In this document: piece by piece, positions 1 through 8,966 of the stretch
Layout: every line of letters starts with the position of its first letter
How positions within the stretch are numbered: position 1 is the first letter of the stretch
Source: a virus
Length of the DNA stretch: 29,384 nucleotides
Reading direction: 5' to 3' (one strand)
IMG/VR virus record: IMGVR_UViG_3300005838_000883
Span: 1 to 29,384 of that record
The notes under the pieces: model-generated
What the model saw: the letters and a program-made list of their open reading frames with translations, nothing else
Database searches by the model: none
Told to the model about the DNA's origin: nothing
Program-made: the position numbers and the translations under genes

Positions 1-590
1 GAATCTTCCTTTGATTGTGGAGCATATAAAGGATCATGTCCACCGATGGCTAAGAAGTCATCCTTATACATAGCCCACGGAGCAAATATACCCTCAGTTG
101 TTTCATCTTCTCTTGTTCCAACGAAGTCTGATATAAAATTCAATAATCCGTGTTCATCAAACTCTTCTGGTTCAATCCCAAAATCTTTTAATATCTTCTC
201 AGGTCCATCCGGATGTAGTGGTGGTTCAATGCGGGTTGCACTAACTACTTTACCTCGTTCTAAATGTTTAAGTATCTCTGTATCTAAATTAGGGCAGGCG
301 TACATATCAGCGTGATAAATCATTATGATATCACTTGTAGCTAACTCCACTAACCTATCATACAGTATAGTGTGCCCTAACCTATCTGGTCCACTATTTC
401 TTATTATCCGTACATTTTTATCTTTTTCAGCAATCTCTTGCATCCATTCCCAAGTTCCGTCATCAGAGAAATCGTCAGCCCAACATATCTCGTGCCTGTA
501 ACCTAAGTTCTTTCTGATGCTATTGTAAGACCACTTTAAATAACGTAGGTTGTTCCTACTGGGTTGGATGAAACTTATAACTTTATCCAT
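1..590 (-). CDS. Family 2 glycosyltransferase (GT-A), 3' end cut by window
   Basis: The gene starts at the ATG at 588-590 and runs off the left edge; about 196 residues are visible. The N-terminus (VISFIQPSRNN) is the usual beta1 start of a GT-A nucleotide-sugar transferase. A DD pair near 39-40, an HAD triplet at 93-95 in the DxD position, and a late GGHDPLYAP...KED segment match GT2 enzymes, where the last Glu-Asp holds the catalytic base. It should transfer a sugar from a nucleotide donor in the cytosol; donor and acceptor cannot be read. The start overlaps the stop of the upstream dehydrogenase by 8 nt, implying translational coupling. HAD rather than DxD is a mild deviation but common in the family. 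Confidence 0.8.
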   Translation of the reverse strand, partial: MDKVISFIQPSRNNLRYLKWSYNSIRKNLGYRHEICWADDFSDDGTWEWMQEIAEKDKNVRIIRNSGPDRLGHTILYDRLVELATSDIIMIYHADMYACPNLDTEILKHLERGKVVSATRIEPPLHPDGPEKILKDFGIEPEEFDEHGLLNFISDFVGTREDETTEGIFAPWAMYKDDFLAIGGHDPLYAPQSKED

Positions 591-1374
591 TATCTTCCCT
601 AACTTTATTATTAGAACTCAGAACACCTTTCAGTAAATCTGATTGTGTCCCTCCCTTTTCTGCTATCTTACTTAACGCTAACGTATCTTTAGGTAAACAC
701 TTACCACCAAATCCCCTTTTCTCTTTAAATACAGCTGTATGCATTGGATGTATTCTTGGGTCGGCCAGCCACAGTTCTCTAACTTCATTCCAATCAACAC
801 CAGACGCTTTACATATATCATATAACTCATTACAAAAAGCTATTTTTGTAGCATAAAAAGCGTTCTCCATATATTTTGCCATTTCCGCAGACGTACTATC
901 TGTTGTAATATATCTTTTACAGGGTCCTGTAACTGGTAAAAATAAATCAATAACTTTACTACAAGTTTCTTTATTACCGCCAAAAGTATAAAACGGTGTT
1001 TCTTTCATATTTTGATGAAATTTATATGGAGTCCAATATGTAGATTCACCTATATACTCCGGTGAAAAAACTAAATCTTTATTAAACTTTTTGCTTAATC
1101 TTTTAGTAGTTCCAACCTCAACCGTAGATTTTATAATAATCAATTCTGTATCAACCCATCTAACAGATTCTTCTACTATAGAAATATCACAACTACCATC
1201 TTCACTTTTCGGTGTTGGTACACAAACAAATGTAACATCGCATTCATTAACTTCAGCTTTAGTTGTTTTATATCCTGCTGGTGGATCGTAGATAACTAAT
1301 TCGTAATGGTTTTCAAAGAACTTTTTCATAGCCTTTCCAACATAACCATAACCTATTATTGCAATTTTACTCAT
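583..1374 (-). CDS. Short UDP-glucose/GDP-mannose dehydrogenase family protein
   Basis: This is an NAD-dependent nucleotide-sugar 6-dehydrogenase homologue (Ugd/WecC type), which would oxidise a UDP-hexose to the uronate. A Rossmann motif G8-x-G10-xx-G13 opens the protein. STVEVGTT (about 83-90), PEYIGES (about 104-110) and the central helix ENAFYATKIAFCNE match family motifs. The catalytic cysteine is C226 in FGGKCLPKD. At 263 residues it is far shorter than the usual 390-450: the NAD domain and central helix domain are present, but the C-terminal UDP-binding domain is absent. The frame ends at a TAA overlapped by the next gene, so this is not an obvious assembly break. It may be a functional minimal form, act on another substrate, or be a decayed enzyme. 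Confidence 0.82.
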   Translation of the reverse strand: MSKIAIIGYGYVGKAMKKFFENHYELVIYDPPAGYKTTKAEVNECDVTFVCVPTPKSEDGSCDISIVEESVRWVDTELIIIKSTVEVGTTKRLSKKFNKDLVFSPEYIGESTYWTPYKFHQNMKETPFYTFGGNKETCSKVIDLFLPVTGPCKRYITTDSTSAEMAKYMENAFYATKIAFCNELYDICKASGVDWNEVRELWLADPRIHPMHTAVFKEKRGFGGKCLPKDTLALSKIAEKGGTQSDLLKGVLSSNNKVREDNG

Positions 1375-2347
1375 TTATTAAATCCTCAAATATTAAACTT
1401 AAATATTCAGTACACCTTTCTTCTATATATAATGAACTCTCATAATTCTCTCTACACATTATACTACACTCTTCATAAAATTGACCATCCTTTAACCTAC
1501 GAGCCAATTTCATAGCCGTTTCCATATCCCCATCATCTACTGATAACAACGGATGTAACTCTTCTTGTGTATCCAATCCCTTATACCCAATACAAGGTAT
1601 GCCGTGAAAAGCACAATTTAATGTAAATGTACCAGCCGCATGTGTTGGCATCAGATGAACCCCATACTTAAATTTACCTAAGTTATTTATCCACTCAACC
1701 CAAGTCATATAAGGAAAGTGATTTATATCCATCTCATCTTCTCTGTCAATCTTTCTACCCATTGATGGGGCTGATATTGGTACTCCAAACTCTTGAGCTA
1801 CTATATAAGAATCAAATCCACCATACCATCTAACCATATTACCACCGATTATAACTGAGTCATTTTTTCCTCTATTCGATTCAATACCCAACCTTTCAGC
1901 TAACATTAGTGTTGGCATCTTATGAACAGGTTTATTCGTCAAACCTTTATAGTATTTCACATCCTTATTATTATGAGCAAATAACATATCAAACTCTGTA
2001 AGAGCATTATACCACCAAATCTGTTGTTCCATAGTATAGTCTTGAAATAACCAATGTGGTCCTTCTTGCATTGAAATAGTTTTCTTACATAACTTCTTTA
2101 AGTCGCCCATCATATCAAACTTCATTAGTTCTTCTGTATTTGTTTTGGGTAGAGTTACAATACCAAAATCAAAGTGATTCTCACCAAAGTGCTGTAGTAC
2201 TTGTGGTATCTGAAAGATAGGGTAATGTTCAGCTCCTACTGTATACATCGTAGATACATCATTCCTCATATTAGGATTATCTAATCCAACCTTGCCTTGC
2301 CAACCACCTTCGGTGAACCAGACTATCTTATAATCTTTTAACCCCAC
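1367..2347 (-). CDS. Putative GT-B glycosyltransferase, GTG start
   Basis: A 326-residue protein with the look of a two-domain GT-B glycosyltransferase. The C-terminal half has a GGFDSYIVAQEFGVPIS segment, then GVHLMPTHAAGTFTLNCAFHGIPCIGY, which resembles the donor-binding part of GT-B enzymes, where a helix follows a Gly-rich turn and precedes a 'G-x-P-x-I' strand. No family can be named with certainty. The start is a GTG at 2345-2347 with a strong AGGA Shine-Dalgarno six nt upstream, inside the end of the preceding SDR gene (10-nt overlap). The downstream dehydrogenase overlaps its 3' end by 8 nt. It lies between sugar-nucleotide enzymes, supporting a role in glycan assembly. Confidence 0.6.
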   Translation of the reverse strand: MGLKDYKIVWFTEGGWQGKVGLDNPNMRNDVSTMYTVGAEHYPIFQIPQVLQHFGENHFDFGIVTLPKTNTEELMKFDMMGDLKKLCKKTISMQEGPHWLFQDYTMEQQIWWYNALTEFDMLFAHNNKDVKYYKGLTNKPVHKMPTLMLAERLGIESNRGKNDSVIIGGNMVRWYGGFDSYIVAQEFGVPISAPSMGRKIDREDEMDINHFPYMTWVEWINNLGKFKYGVHLMPTHAAGTFTLNCAFHGIPCIGYKGLDTQEELHPLLSVDDGDMETAMKLARRLKDGQFYEECSIMCRENYESSLYIEERCTEYLSLIFEDLINE

Positions 2348-3252
2348 ACCAATTCCTTTATTTCTTCTTCTGTCATCATCTCAGCCGACTTTGAATTGTA
2401 TGGTTCTGTTAATCTATCAGCGCCTTCATTCTCTTCCATACGAATATGAATATCATCACCATGTATATAGGTTCTATTTATTTCCCTTTCACTAATCAAA
2501 TCTTCATTAGTCTTTTCGCCTGGTCTTTTTCCTACTATATCAATAGGTACTTCTTCATTAGCTATAAACATAGCTAAATCTAACATATTAATACATTTCA
2601 TCTTATATGAGTTAACAAACCCACCACCATGATCCCGTGTCCATTTGATAGTTCTGTTGATTAAGTGTGCCGCATCTTCTTGTGTGAATATCAATCTGTT
2701 CATATCAGGATCCGTAAGCTTTAGTGGTTTACCCTCTGATTTTAACTTTAACCAAAATGGTAATACTGAACCATTACTGTGAGCTACGTTAGCAAATCTA
2801 GTTAATGCAAATCTATTAGCATTGTCATTATTACTATTCATAAACACTCGTTCCATCAGATACTTTGAAGCCCCATAAACACTCTCAGCCAAACAAGCTT
2901 TATCTGTACTGATACCAACTGTGATTGGAACGTCATTTATTATACTAGCCTCAACCACATTCAAACTACCCATCACATTTATGTTACAGCCAGCAATAGG
3001 ATTAGTCTCCATCAAATCAATATGTTTCATAGCAGCTGCATGAACTACTACATCGGGTTTAACGTCCTTAAATACTCGTAACAATAGTCCTTTGTCCTCT
3101 ATATTACCCACATAAGACTTTACCTCTGGATGTTCTCGTTTTAGTTCAGCTATCTTCTCTTCGTTTCTACTGACATTGATGTACTCATTGTCATTTAATT
3201 TGATAAGAGCTTTACCAACTGTTCCTGTACCACCTGTTATTAATATTTTCAT
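2338..3252 (-). CDS. UDP-GlcNAc 4,6-dehydratase-like SDR (PseB/FlaA1/CapE type)
   Basis: An extended short-chain dehydrogenase of 304 residues. The NAD(P) motif GGTGTVG is at 7-13. HAAAMKH (71-77) followed by a helix containing ETNP is the hallmark of the PseB/FlaA1/CapE/CapD group that removes water from UDP-GlcNAc. STDKA is at 115-119 and YGASK (126-130) supplies the Tyr-x3-Lys pair. Known members make UDP-4-keto-6-deoxy-HexNAc, the first step to pseudaminic acid, legionaminic acid, bacillosamine or UDP-FucNAc. Here it would feed an aminotransferase and the NeuB-like synthase further up the same cluster. The exact product (5-inverting or retaining) cannot be told from the sequence. TAATG overlap with the upstream glycosyltransferase. 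Confidence 0.82.
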   Translation of the reverse strand: MKILITGGTGTVGKALIKLNDNEYINVSRNEEKIAELKREHPEVKSYVGNIEDKGLLLRVFKDVKPDVVVHAAAMKHIDLMETNPIAGCNINVMGSLNVVEASIINDVPITVGISTDKACLAESVYGASKYLMERVFMNSNNDNANRFALTRFANVAHSNGSVLPFWLKLKSEGKPLKLTDPDMNRLIFTQEDAAHLINRTIKWTRDHGGGFVNSYKMKCINMLDLAMFIANEEVPIDIVGKRPGEKTNEDLISEREINRTYIHGDDIHIRMEENEGADRLTEPYNSKSAEMMTEEEIKELVWG

Positions 3253-4181
3253 TAATACTCCTTATTTATCAATATATTTAATTTTCCAAAAAACTCTTTA
3301 TCTTTCTGAATCATAAATTTATTTAGTTCTTTTGATTTAACTTTGTATTCTTCGTGGTTATTATTTATAGCAATTACCATATCATTTAACTCATCAGCTG
3401 ATGAAACGAAATTCAAATATTTTTCTGCACCATACCAATCAATCGTGTCATAATTATAAGTTATGATAGGGCATTCACAAACCGACATTTCCGTATATCG
3501 ATTATTTATCATACCATGTTCTCGTTGTCCTTTTGCTATAATTCCAATAGCACATTTTGCAGATGAATATAATCTCCCAATATCCAATGGTGGTAATAAT
3601 CCTCGCCAATGGGTAAATTCCCCCCACCCATTACCATACACATCAAATTCAAATGGTTGTTCCTTAAAGAATATTTCTCGTTCCAAATTATATTGAGAAT
3701 CTGTTAATCGATTAAATCCCATTCCTAAAAATACACAGTTATGATCATATTTTTCATCAAATTGTTTTTCTTCTTCTTTGATAGCAGAATGATAATATTG
3801 ATAATGTTCCGAAACTATTCCATTTTTTTTAAATTTTTCAAACATGATTTTCGAACCTGTGAATATTTTATCATACCATTTTCCTTTATAATCAAGAATT
3901 GCATCATAATCTATCAACACTCCACCAGAGGCGTGTAGTAGTATTCGTTGACATTTTAGTTGTTCTATTATCTTAAATGTTTCTTTATCTAACATCTCAT
4001 AATACACTAAATCAAAATCCATATCAAGAATTTGCTGTACATATTCTCGTGTAGCAAGATTACCATTTAATTGTTCTAATGCATATACATCATGCCCTTC
4101 GGATTGGAGTTTATCTGCAACTGCTACATTTAGTTTATAGTTACCCATTGGCCAGGGTTGATGAAATACTAATATTCTCAT
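3252..4181 (-). CDS. CgeB-like GT-B glycosyltransferase
   Basis: A 309-residue GT-B glycosyltransferase. The N-terminal domain begins with a short strand and HQPWPMGNYK; a strand-turn VFLGMGFNRL opens the second domain, followed by YGNGW and NNRYTEMSVCECPIITYN, where the Glu sits in the E-helix that binds the donor ribose/phosphate in GT4/CgeB-type enzymes. This pattern is typical of the Glyco_trans_1_2/CgeB family. Donor and acceptor unknown. The ATG overlaps the TGA of the upstream methyltransferase-like gene (ATGA), so it is part of the same polycistron. Its 3' end shares a TAATG with the downstream dehydratase. Confidence 0.72.
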   Translation of the reverse strand: MRILVFHQPWPMGNYKLNVAVADKLQSEGHDVYALEQLNGNLATREYVQQILDMDFDLVYYEMLDKETFKIIEQLKCQRILLHASGGVLIDYDAILDYKGKWYDKIFTGSKIMFEKFKKNGIVSEHYQYYHSAIKEEEKQFDEKYDHNCVFLGMGFNRLTDSQYNLEREIFFKEQPFEFDVYGNGWGEFTHWRGLLPPLDIGRLYSSAKCAIGIIAKGQREHGMINNRYTEMSVCECPIITYNYDTIDWYGAEKYLNFVSSADELNDMVIAINNNHEEYKVKSKELNKFMIQKDKEFFGKLNILINKEY

Positions 4182-4846
4182 ATTGCCAGTACCATTTCCA
4201 TGTTATATGGTTTATATATACCTATGTCATAATTTGGATTTATATCTAATAGCAAGCTCTTTACCTTGTCTAATGTAATTTCACTATAATCACATACCAT
4301 ATTACCATTAGAATCATACTGTTTTTGTCCAAACAAATGGGCATCATCTATTCCTATAATATGATTTTTAACATGATGTTTAGCTATTGTACTTAATTCT
4401 TTTATCAATGGAACGTCATCATCACCTCTGCTATACTTTGATGCCCCAGCATGCGCATCTAACCAAAAACAAACAGGTTCATCTAATTCCGATAACAGAC
4501 TCTTTAACATCTCTGGGGAGTCTCCACATATTAACTTTAACTTATTATCAAAGTAGTATTCACTACCACTAAAGGATTCATCCTTTTTATTCGTATGAAA
4601 ATCAAACTCTGATAAATCACCGGTGTGTTCCATAAACAACTTATATCTTTTAGATGCTACCTTGCATATTTCTTCACCAAGTTCTATTGTATATAACTTA
4701 TCAAAAGGATTGAAGTTACCATTTGTCTCTAACATTCTATGTGGAACTCCTCCCATAAAAGTACCCGTTTCAACAAATACTTTAGGTAAAGTTACATCAT
4801 GTTCCTGACAAATTGATTGGTATATTTCTGGTAATATATATCCCAT
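4178..4846 (-). CDS. Class I SAM-dependent methyltransferase-like protein
   Basis: A 222-residue Rossmann-like methyltransferase. Motif I is VFVETGTFMGG (about 23-33), with an acidic strand YTIEL near 52-56 for the ribose, ICGDSPEML near 106-113, and FWLDAHAGA (127-135) in the position of motif IV. The WLDAHA signature is seen in small O-methyltransferase-like proteins of polysaccharide clusters. It probably methylates a sugar hydroxyl of the glycan; the target is inferred only from context. A long loop (about 75-100) separates the strands. It sits between gmd and a CgeB-like glycosyltransferase with TAATG and ATGA junctions on either side. Confidence 0.68.
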   Translation of the reverse strand: MGYILPEIYQSICQEHDVTLPKVFVETGTFMGGVPHRMLETNGNFNPFDKLYTIELGEEICKVASKRYKLFMEHTGDLSEFDFHTNKKDESFSGSEYYFDNKLKLICGDSPEMLKSLLSELDEPVCFWLDAHAGASKYSRGDDDVPLIKELSTIAKHHVKNHIIGIDDAHLFGQKQYDSNGNMVCDYSEITLDKVKSLLLDINPNYDIGIYKPYNMEMVLAI

Positions 4847-5805
4847 TATGATAATAATTTTATATCGTTTGCAACCATTTTTGAAACCATTTGGTCAAAT
4901 GATGTTCTCGGTGTCCATCCTAATTTTTCTCTTGCTTTACTAGAATCACCACATAAGACATCCACTTCAGCAGGTCTCATATATCTCAAATCATGTTTAA
5001 CATACTTACTCCAATCTTGAATGTCAATACAACTAAAAGCAACATCTAAAAATTCCCTTATACTATAAGCTTTGCCGGTAGCAATAACATAATCATCAGG
5101 ACTATCTTGTTGCATCATCAACCACATACATTCTACATAATCAGGAGCGTAACCCCAATCTCTTTTTGAATCTAAATTACCTAGTGTTATGTAATCCGAT
5201 AAACCAAGTTTTATTTTAGCAACACCATCAGTAATCTTACGAGTTACAAATTCAATACCTCTACGTTCAGATTCATGATTAAAAAGAATACCACTAACAT
5301 TAAACATATCATATGATTCTCTGTAGTTCTTTGTTATCCAATGACCATAAAGTTTAGCAACACCATAAGGTGAGCGTGGATAGAAAGGTGTTGATTCTTT
5401 TGCTGGATTCTCTACCATTCTACCAAACATTTCAGATGTTGATGCTTGATAAAATTTAATCTCTTTACCATACTCTCTGATAGCTTCCAACATTCTTAGG
5501 GCACCAAGACCTGTTACATCACCTGTTTGTTCAGGTGTATTCCAACTTTCTCCAACAAATGATTGAGCAGCCAAATGATATATTTCATCAGGATCACATT
5601 CTTTTATACATCTACTTATTGAATTTTGGTCTGATAAATCACCATTAATAAAAGTTATTTTACCCTCTAAATGTTTTGTATTTAATCTGTTTGGATATGA
5701 GGTTCTTCTTTCCATACCATACACTTCGTATCCCTTTTCTAATAAGAAATCAGCAAGATGACTACCATCCATTCCGTTAATACCTGTTATTAATGCTCTT
5801 TTCAT
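4846..5805 (-). CDS. gmd: GDP-mannose 4,6-dehydratase
   Basis: Converts GDP-D-mannose to GDP-4-keto-6-deoxy-D-mannose, the precursor of GDP-fucose, GDP-rhamnose and GDP-perosamine. The 319-residue SDR has the Gmd-specific NADP motif GINGMDGSH (8-16), HLAAQSFVG, the catalytic STSEMFG (122-128), SPYGVAK with Tyr147-Lys151, NHESERRG, and LGNLDSKRDWGYAPDYV. Length is slightly under the usual 340-370. No GDP-fucose synthase (Fcl) or reductase is recognisable nearby; one of the two DegT aminotransferases could use the product to make a perosamine-type sugar, which is inference. Its ATG follows directly on the TAA of the upstream gene (TAAATG). Confidence 0.95.
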   Translation of the reverse strand: MKRALITGINGMDGSHLADFLLEKGYEVYGMERRTSYPNRLNTKHLEGKITFINGDLSDQNSISRCIKECDPDEIYHLAAQSFVGESWNTPEQTGDVTGLGALRMLEAIREYGKEIKFYQASTSEMFGRMVENPAKESTPFYPRSPYGVAKLYGHWITKNYRESYDMFNVSGILFNHESERRGIEFVTRKITDGVAKIKLGLSDYITLGNLDSKRDWGYAPDYVECMWLMMQQDSPDDYVIATGKAYSIREFLDVAFSCIDIQDWSKYVKHDLRYMRPAEVDVLCGDSSKAREKLGWTPRTSFDQMVSKMVANDIKLLS

Positions 5806-6852
5806 TTATTCACTCTCCATTATTTTTGTAAAATCTTTATATGTATTAAATCTATTTTGAGACTTACCAAATACAGATAAGTTTTGATTAGCAAGTTGTT
5901 TTAAATTGGTATACCAATCACCCCTCTGATTAGGACCTTTTTCTTGAGTACAAACCCTATCACCTTCCATCTGTAAACAATACTTTCTTTTTATTGGATG
6001 ATTTCTATTATGTACTTTTAAAATGTTCTTCACTACAAACTGTACATAAGCATCACCCATTATCTGAGAACAACTCCACATCACACTAGTATCATCAACC
6101 GCATGCCCTAATATACATCTAGGTACATTTACACCATTCTTTATCAAATCTGAACTTAATACAAGAATAGAACCATCAAATTGTGGTTGTCTCAATATTC
6201 TTAAATCTAATTCTTCAGCTCTACTATTTATATCATTCATCTCGTCAACTGACATTGTATATCTAATACTATGTGGTTCTGTAAATGCCTTTTCATTTCT
6301 TGAACCGTCTGGTAACTCAGTTTCATAATATTGTTTATCTGTAAAATCATTATGTTCTAATGATTTCCAAGAATCATCCCACATTTTTCTTAGAGCAAAA
6401 GTTACTACATATCTGTGTATATTATTCTCATTACCATAACCTTTAACTACTTCTAATGTACTAAAAGCCTCTTTAGGTAATAAAGCGTCTGACTCTCCCC
6501 ATATTACATAATCGTTATCGACACAACCAAAGTAATTTAAATCTCGTCTATAATCAACCATTGTTATTGGTTTATCATTATCTTCATATATTTTATATGT
6601 AACATTACATCCAGTATTTTCAAGTGATGTGACTAAAGACTTAAACTTATCTATCAGTTTATCTTTAGATACTTCCTCTGTGTTTATCTTTTCAAAATAT
6701 TCTGAAATATTATAGAATAAATCTACTGTAATATTTTTCTTATTATCCACCGTTTCAATAGCATTAATAATACTCTGCACGTGTTCTTTAACCATATCAA
6801 TTTCATAGAACATTATATGTGTTCCAATTATATATTTATTTTCTAATTTCAT
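5806..6852 (-). CDS. Putative GT-A glycosyltransferase-like protein
   Basis: A 348-residue protein with a GT-A-like plan: an N-terminal segment starting YIIGTHIMFYEIDMVKEHV, a central VDNDYVIWGESDALLP that looks like the strand and acidic motif binding metal and donor, and a C-terminal ILGHAVDDTSVMW segment. I do not recognise a named family. The open frame extends upstream to 6933, but the ATG at 6850-6852 is preferred: it has an AGGGGG Shine-Dalgarno just upstream and starts one nt after the stop of the preceding gene, whereas the longer version would overlap that gene by 80 nt. The neighbours on both sides are sugar-transfer or sugar-nucleotide enzymes, so a transferase role is the best inference. 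Confidence 0.55.
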   Translation of the reverse strand: MKLENKYIIGTHIMFYEIDMVKEHVQSIINAIETVDNKKNITVDLFYNISEYFEKINTEEVSKDKLIDKFKSLVTSLENTGCNVTYKIYEDNDKPITMVDYRRDLNYFGCVDNDYVIWGESDALLPKEAFSTLEVVKGYGNENNIHRYVVTFALRKMWDDSWKSLEHNDFTDKQYYETELPDGSRNEKAFTEPHSIRYTMSVDEMNDINSRAEELDLRILRQPQFDGSILVLSSDLIKNGVNVPRCILGHAVDDTSVMWSCSQIMGDAYVQFVVKNILKVHNRNHPIKRKYCLQMEGDRVCTQEKGPNQRGDWYTNLKQLANQNLSVFGKSQNRFNTYKDFTKIMESE

Positions 6853-6853
6853 C

Positions 6854-7606
6854 TTAACCCCCTCTAAACAATTCAGTAATATACTTTGAACCCTTAAAAG
6901 AATTAGATAACCAGGTAATAGATTTCCAACCAAACACCTTATTTATTTTGTACATAGTTAACATCGGAAACAGATTACCAAAAGATCCTAATCCAACGTT
7001 ATCCCTATAATTACCATCGAGTGGTGACACATATGCTTCATCTCTAGGTTCAAATCCACCTATAGTTAACATATCACTATATCTAACACACATAAAACTT
7101 ACTCTCACATGTTGCATTGGTAATTCCCCTTCAAAATAATGCTGATTTTTTGGATATACATAATCCAATCTTCGTTTGTTATCAAATTCTTCTGTAATAC
7201 CTACTGGTATAATATGTGATGGGTCCCAACCAGGAAATGCAGGTTCTGATGGATTGGATGAATGACCTGGATTGTATCCATTACCCACCACAACATATCC
7301 TTCATCTAATTTTTTAATACACTCTTCAACAAATTCCCAATCATGTATTATCATATCATCATGCATACAAAATAATATGGTATCATCTTCTAAATTCAAA
7401 TAAGATATAGCTTGTTGATATGCACCCATTTCTTCTGCACCATTAAAAAACTCTTTGTGTTCAAAATTTTCTTTTATTTTATCTGTTGGTTCTCGGTGAC
7501 ATGACCAAAATACATCTACATCATCTCTTTGTTGTATATCATTAAGGCCATCAATTAAACTATCTTGATTCATATGCCAACCACAAATAATAAACTGTTT
7601 TTTCAT
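6854..7606 (-). CDS. GT2-like (GT-A) glycosyltransferase
   Basis: A 250-residue protein with a compact GT-A layout. After a first strand (FIICGWHMN), a strand ILFCMHDDMIIHDWEFVEECIKKL carries the DD motif in the usual DxD position followed by the amphipathic helix found in GT2 enzymes. The C-terminal part has SFMCVRYSDMLTIGGFEP, equivalent to the 'F-x-x-IGGF' acceptor-side helix. It probably transfers a sugar from a nucleotide donor in the cytosol. Specificity is unknown. The ATG overlaps the TGA of the upstream methyltransferase (ATGA). Confidence 0.7.
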   Translation of the reverse strand: MKKQFIICGWHMNQDSLIDGLNDIQQRDDVDVFWSCHREPTDKIKENFEHKEFFNGAEEMGAYQQAISYLNLEDDTILFCMHDDMIIHDWEFVEECIKKLDEGYVVVGNGYNPGHSSNPSEPAFPGWDPSHIIPVGITEEFDNKRRLDYVYPKNQHYFEGELPMQHVRVSFMCVRYSDMLTIGGFEPRDEAYVSPLDGNYRDNVGLGSFGNLFPMLTMYKINKVFGWKSITWLSNSFKGSKYITELFRGG

Positions 7607-8217
7607 ATAACTACCCTACAAATAACTCCCTCAGGAGTCCCATTCAATTTATCAACTGACACGGTGTGAGTAAAAAAACTTGTAGTATCTTCCTCTCCGA
7701 TAAACTTATCAGCGACTAAAATTCCACTTTCAATATATTGATTAACCGATTTTCGTACACCATATTCGTCTGAAGGATTACTAAAATCATCAAAAACTAA
7801 GTAACCACCATTAGATACCAATTTTAATGAATTATCAATATCCGATATACATGAGTTCATACAATGATCTGCATCAATGAATACTACATCTTGTTCTTCA
7901 AAATTCCAATTATCTCTATATAAATCTAATGGTGTATACGTTATATTATCTCTATCCTTATTAATATCAGCTGCCTGTCCTGATCCTAATATTCTACGTT
8001 CAAATTCATTGGGCATATCTACTGTTATAACTTTTTTAAATAAATAACTTAATATTCTTGTAGTATGGCCTCCCCATGTTCCCAATTCTAGTACTGAATT
8101 TAAATTTTTATCCATAAAGTAATCAATTAAATCTGATTTAAATTTAACTGAAGTCGTTGATCTACCACCAGGATCTAACTTCCCAATCGCTCCCTTTAAT
8201 ATTTCTTGTTTTTCCAT
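7603..8217 (-). CDS. Class I SAM-dependent methyltransferase (Methyltransf_24-like)
   Basis: About 204 residues with a clear SAM fold: motif I SVLELGTWGGHTTRIL (about 42-57), motif II VITVDM, motif IV DVVFIDADHC and a following strand GGYLVFDDFSN. The IDADH and FDDF pairs are typical of the Methyltransf_24/cephalosporin-hydroxylase-like group, in which acidic residues may bind a divalent metal. It could O-methylate a sugar. The frame can also begin at a GTG two codons earlier (8221-8223), but the ATG at 8217 is preferred, with GGGAAG upstream. It lies directly after a GT8-like gene and before a GT2-like gene. Confidence 0.75.
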   Translation of the reverse strand: MEKQEILKGAIGKLDPGGRSTTSVKFKSDLIDYFMDKNLNSVLELGTWGGHTTRILSYLFKKVITVDMPNEFERRILGSGQAADINKDRDNITYTPLDLYRDNWNFEEQDVVFIDADHCMNSCISDIDNSLKLVSNGGYLVFDDFSNPSDEYGVRKSVNQYIESGILVADKFIGEEDTTSFFTHTVSVDKLNGTPEGVICRVVI

Positions 8218-8219
8218 TC

Positions 8220-8966
8220 TCACTTCCCTTCAAATAAATGTTTATATGTAGCTTCCATCCAAGCTCTAGGATGTGGTCTTACGCCACAGTTAAAATGATA
8301 TATCCATCCATATTTAGTATGTAACATATCAGCCCCCAAAACTTCAACTCTCATCATGTCTTGCATGTTAAATTCATAAGGTAATATTTTTAAATCAATA
8401 TTATGTTCTCTTAATAAAAAATTCATTGGTGTCTGGTCAGTACCATTAAATAATTTGTTTTGTACTTCAAGTAAATTATCTTTATTATCCCAATAAAACT
8501 GAACAACTGATTTTAAAAACTCTTTATGTTTTCTATTAAAAATCTGAAATCCACCATTTATATATTCATAATATGGAAACATCTTCCCATTAAAAAAGTA
8601 ATGACTATAATTTTCTATACTTCTGAGTATCCAATCGTAACTACCATAGTTATGCACCCCAACATACTTATGTTCTGTCATCTCAAAAAAATTAGGACAA
8701 TTTGGGTGTACTAATGTATCAGCATCTACCATCAACACTTGGTCATATTCAATATTAGAATTTTCTAATATTTCAAGTACATAATATCTTTGCCAAGTTA
8801 TTTTCATCTCATCATAGTCATGAATAAGTTCATTCATAACAACTAATTCACAACCATTTTTCTCACACCAATACTTCCAACTTTTTACTGATAAATCATA
8901 TGCAACTTCGCGTAAGCGTTTCTCATCTGTTCCTTTTACATTTGGAATAAATACTATATTTTTCAT
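8220..8966 (-). CDS. GT8-like glycosyltransferase with intact DxD
   Basis: A 248-residue GT-A protein resembling retaining family 8 glycosyltransferases. WQRYYVLEIL precedes the strand QVLMVDADTLVHPNC with DxD at D81-A-D83. Later come YINGGFQIFNRKHKEFL (the 'FN-G-x-x-x-x' segment of GT8), GTDQTPMNFLL (DQ motif) and a C-terminal YHFNCG. It is a clear paralogue of the next gene downstream in transcript order upstream (8963-9763): both share SWKYWCEKN near the N-terminus, the TWQR segment, the QIF-NRKH/KNHRKFL segment and GTDQP/T. ATGA overlap with that gene. It probably adds a hexose in the glycan assembly line. Confidence 0.72.
   Translation of the reverse strand: MKNIVFIPNVKGTDEKRLREVAYDLSVKSWKYWCEKNGCELVVMNELIHDYDEMKITWQRYYVLEILENSNIEYDQVLMVDADTLVHPNCPNFFEMTEHKYVGVHNYGSYDWILRSIENYSHYFFNGKMFPYYEYINGGFQIFNRKHKEFLKSVVQFYWDNKDNLLEVQNKLFNGTDQTPMNFLLREHNIDLKILPYEFNMQDMMRVEVLGADMLHTKYGWIYHFNCGVRPHPRAWMEATYKHLFEGK

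Noticed and set aside
46-315. Plus-strand reading frames (for example 46-315, 1091-1291, 13680-13928, 23640-23864, 28944-29156)
   Set aside because: Each lies opposite a well-supported minus-strand gene, has low-complexity or Ser/Ile/Leu-rich composition and no recognisable domain; they are shadows of the real genes.
6853-6933. Longer N-terminus for the GT-A-like gene starting at 6933
   Set aside because: It would overlap the upstream glycosyltransferase gene by 80 nt and lacks a ribosome binding site; the ATG at 6852 has AGGGGG upstream.
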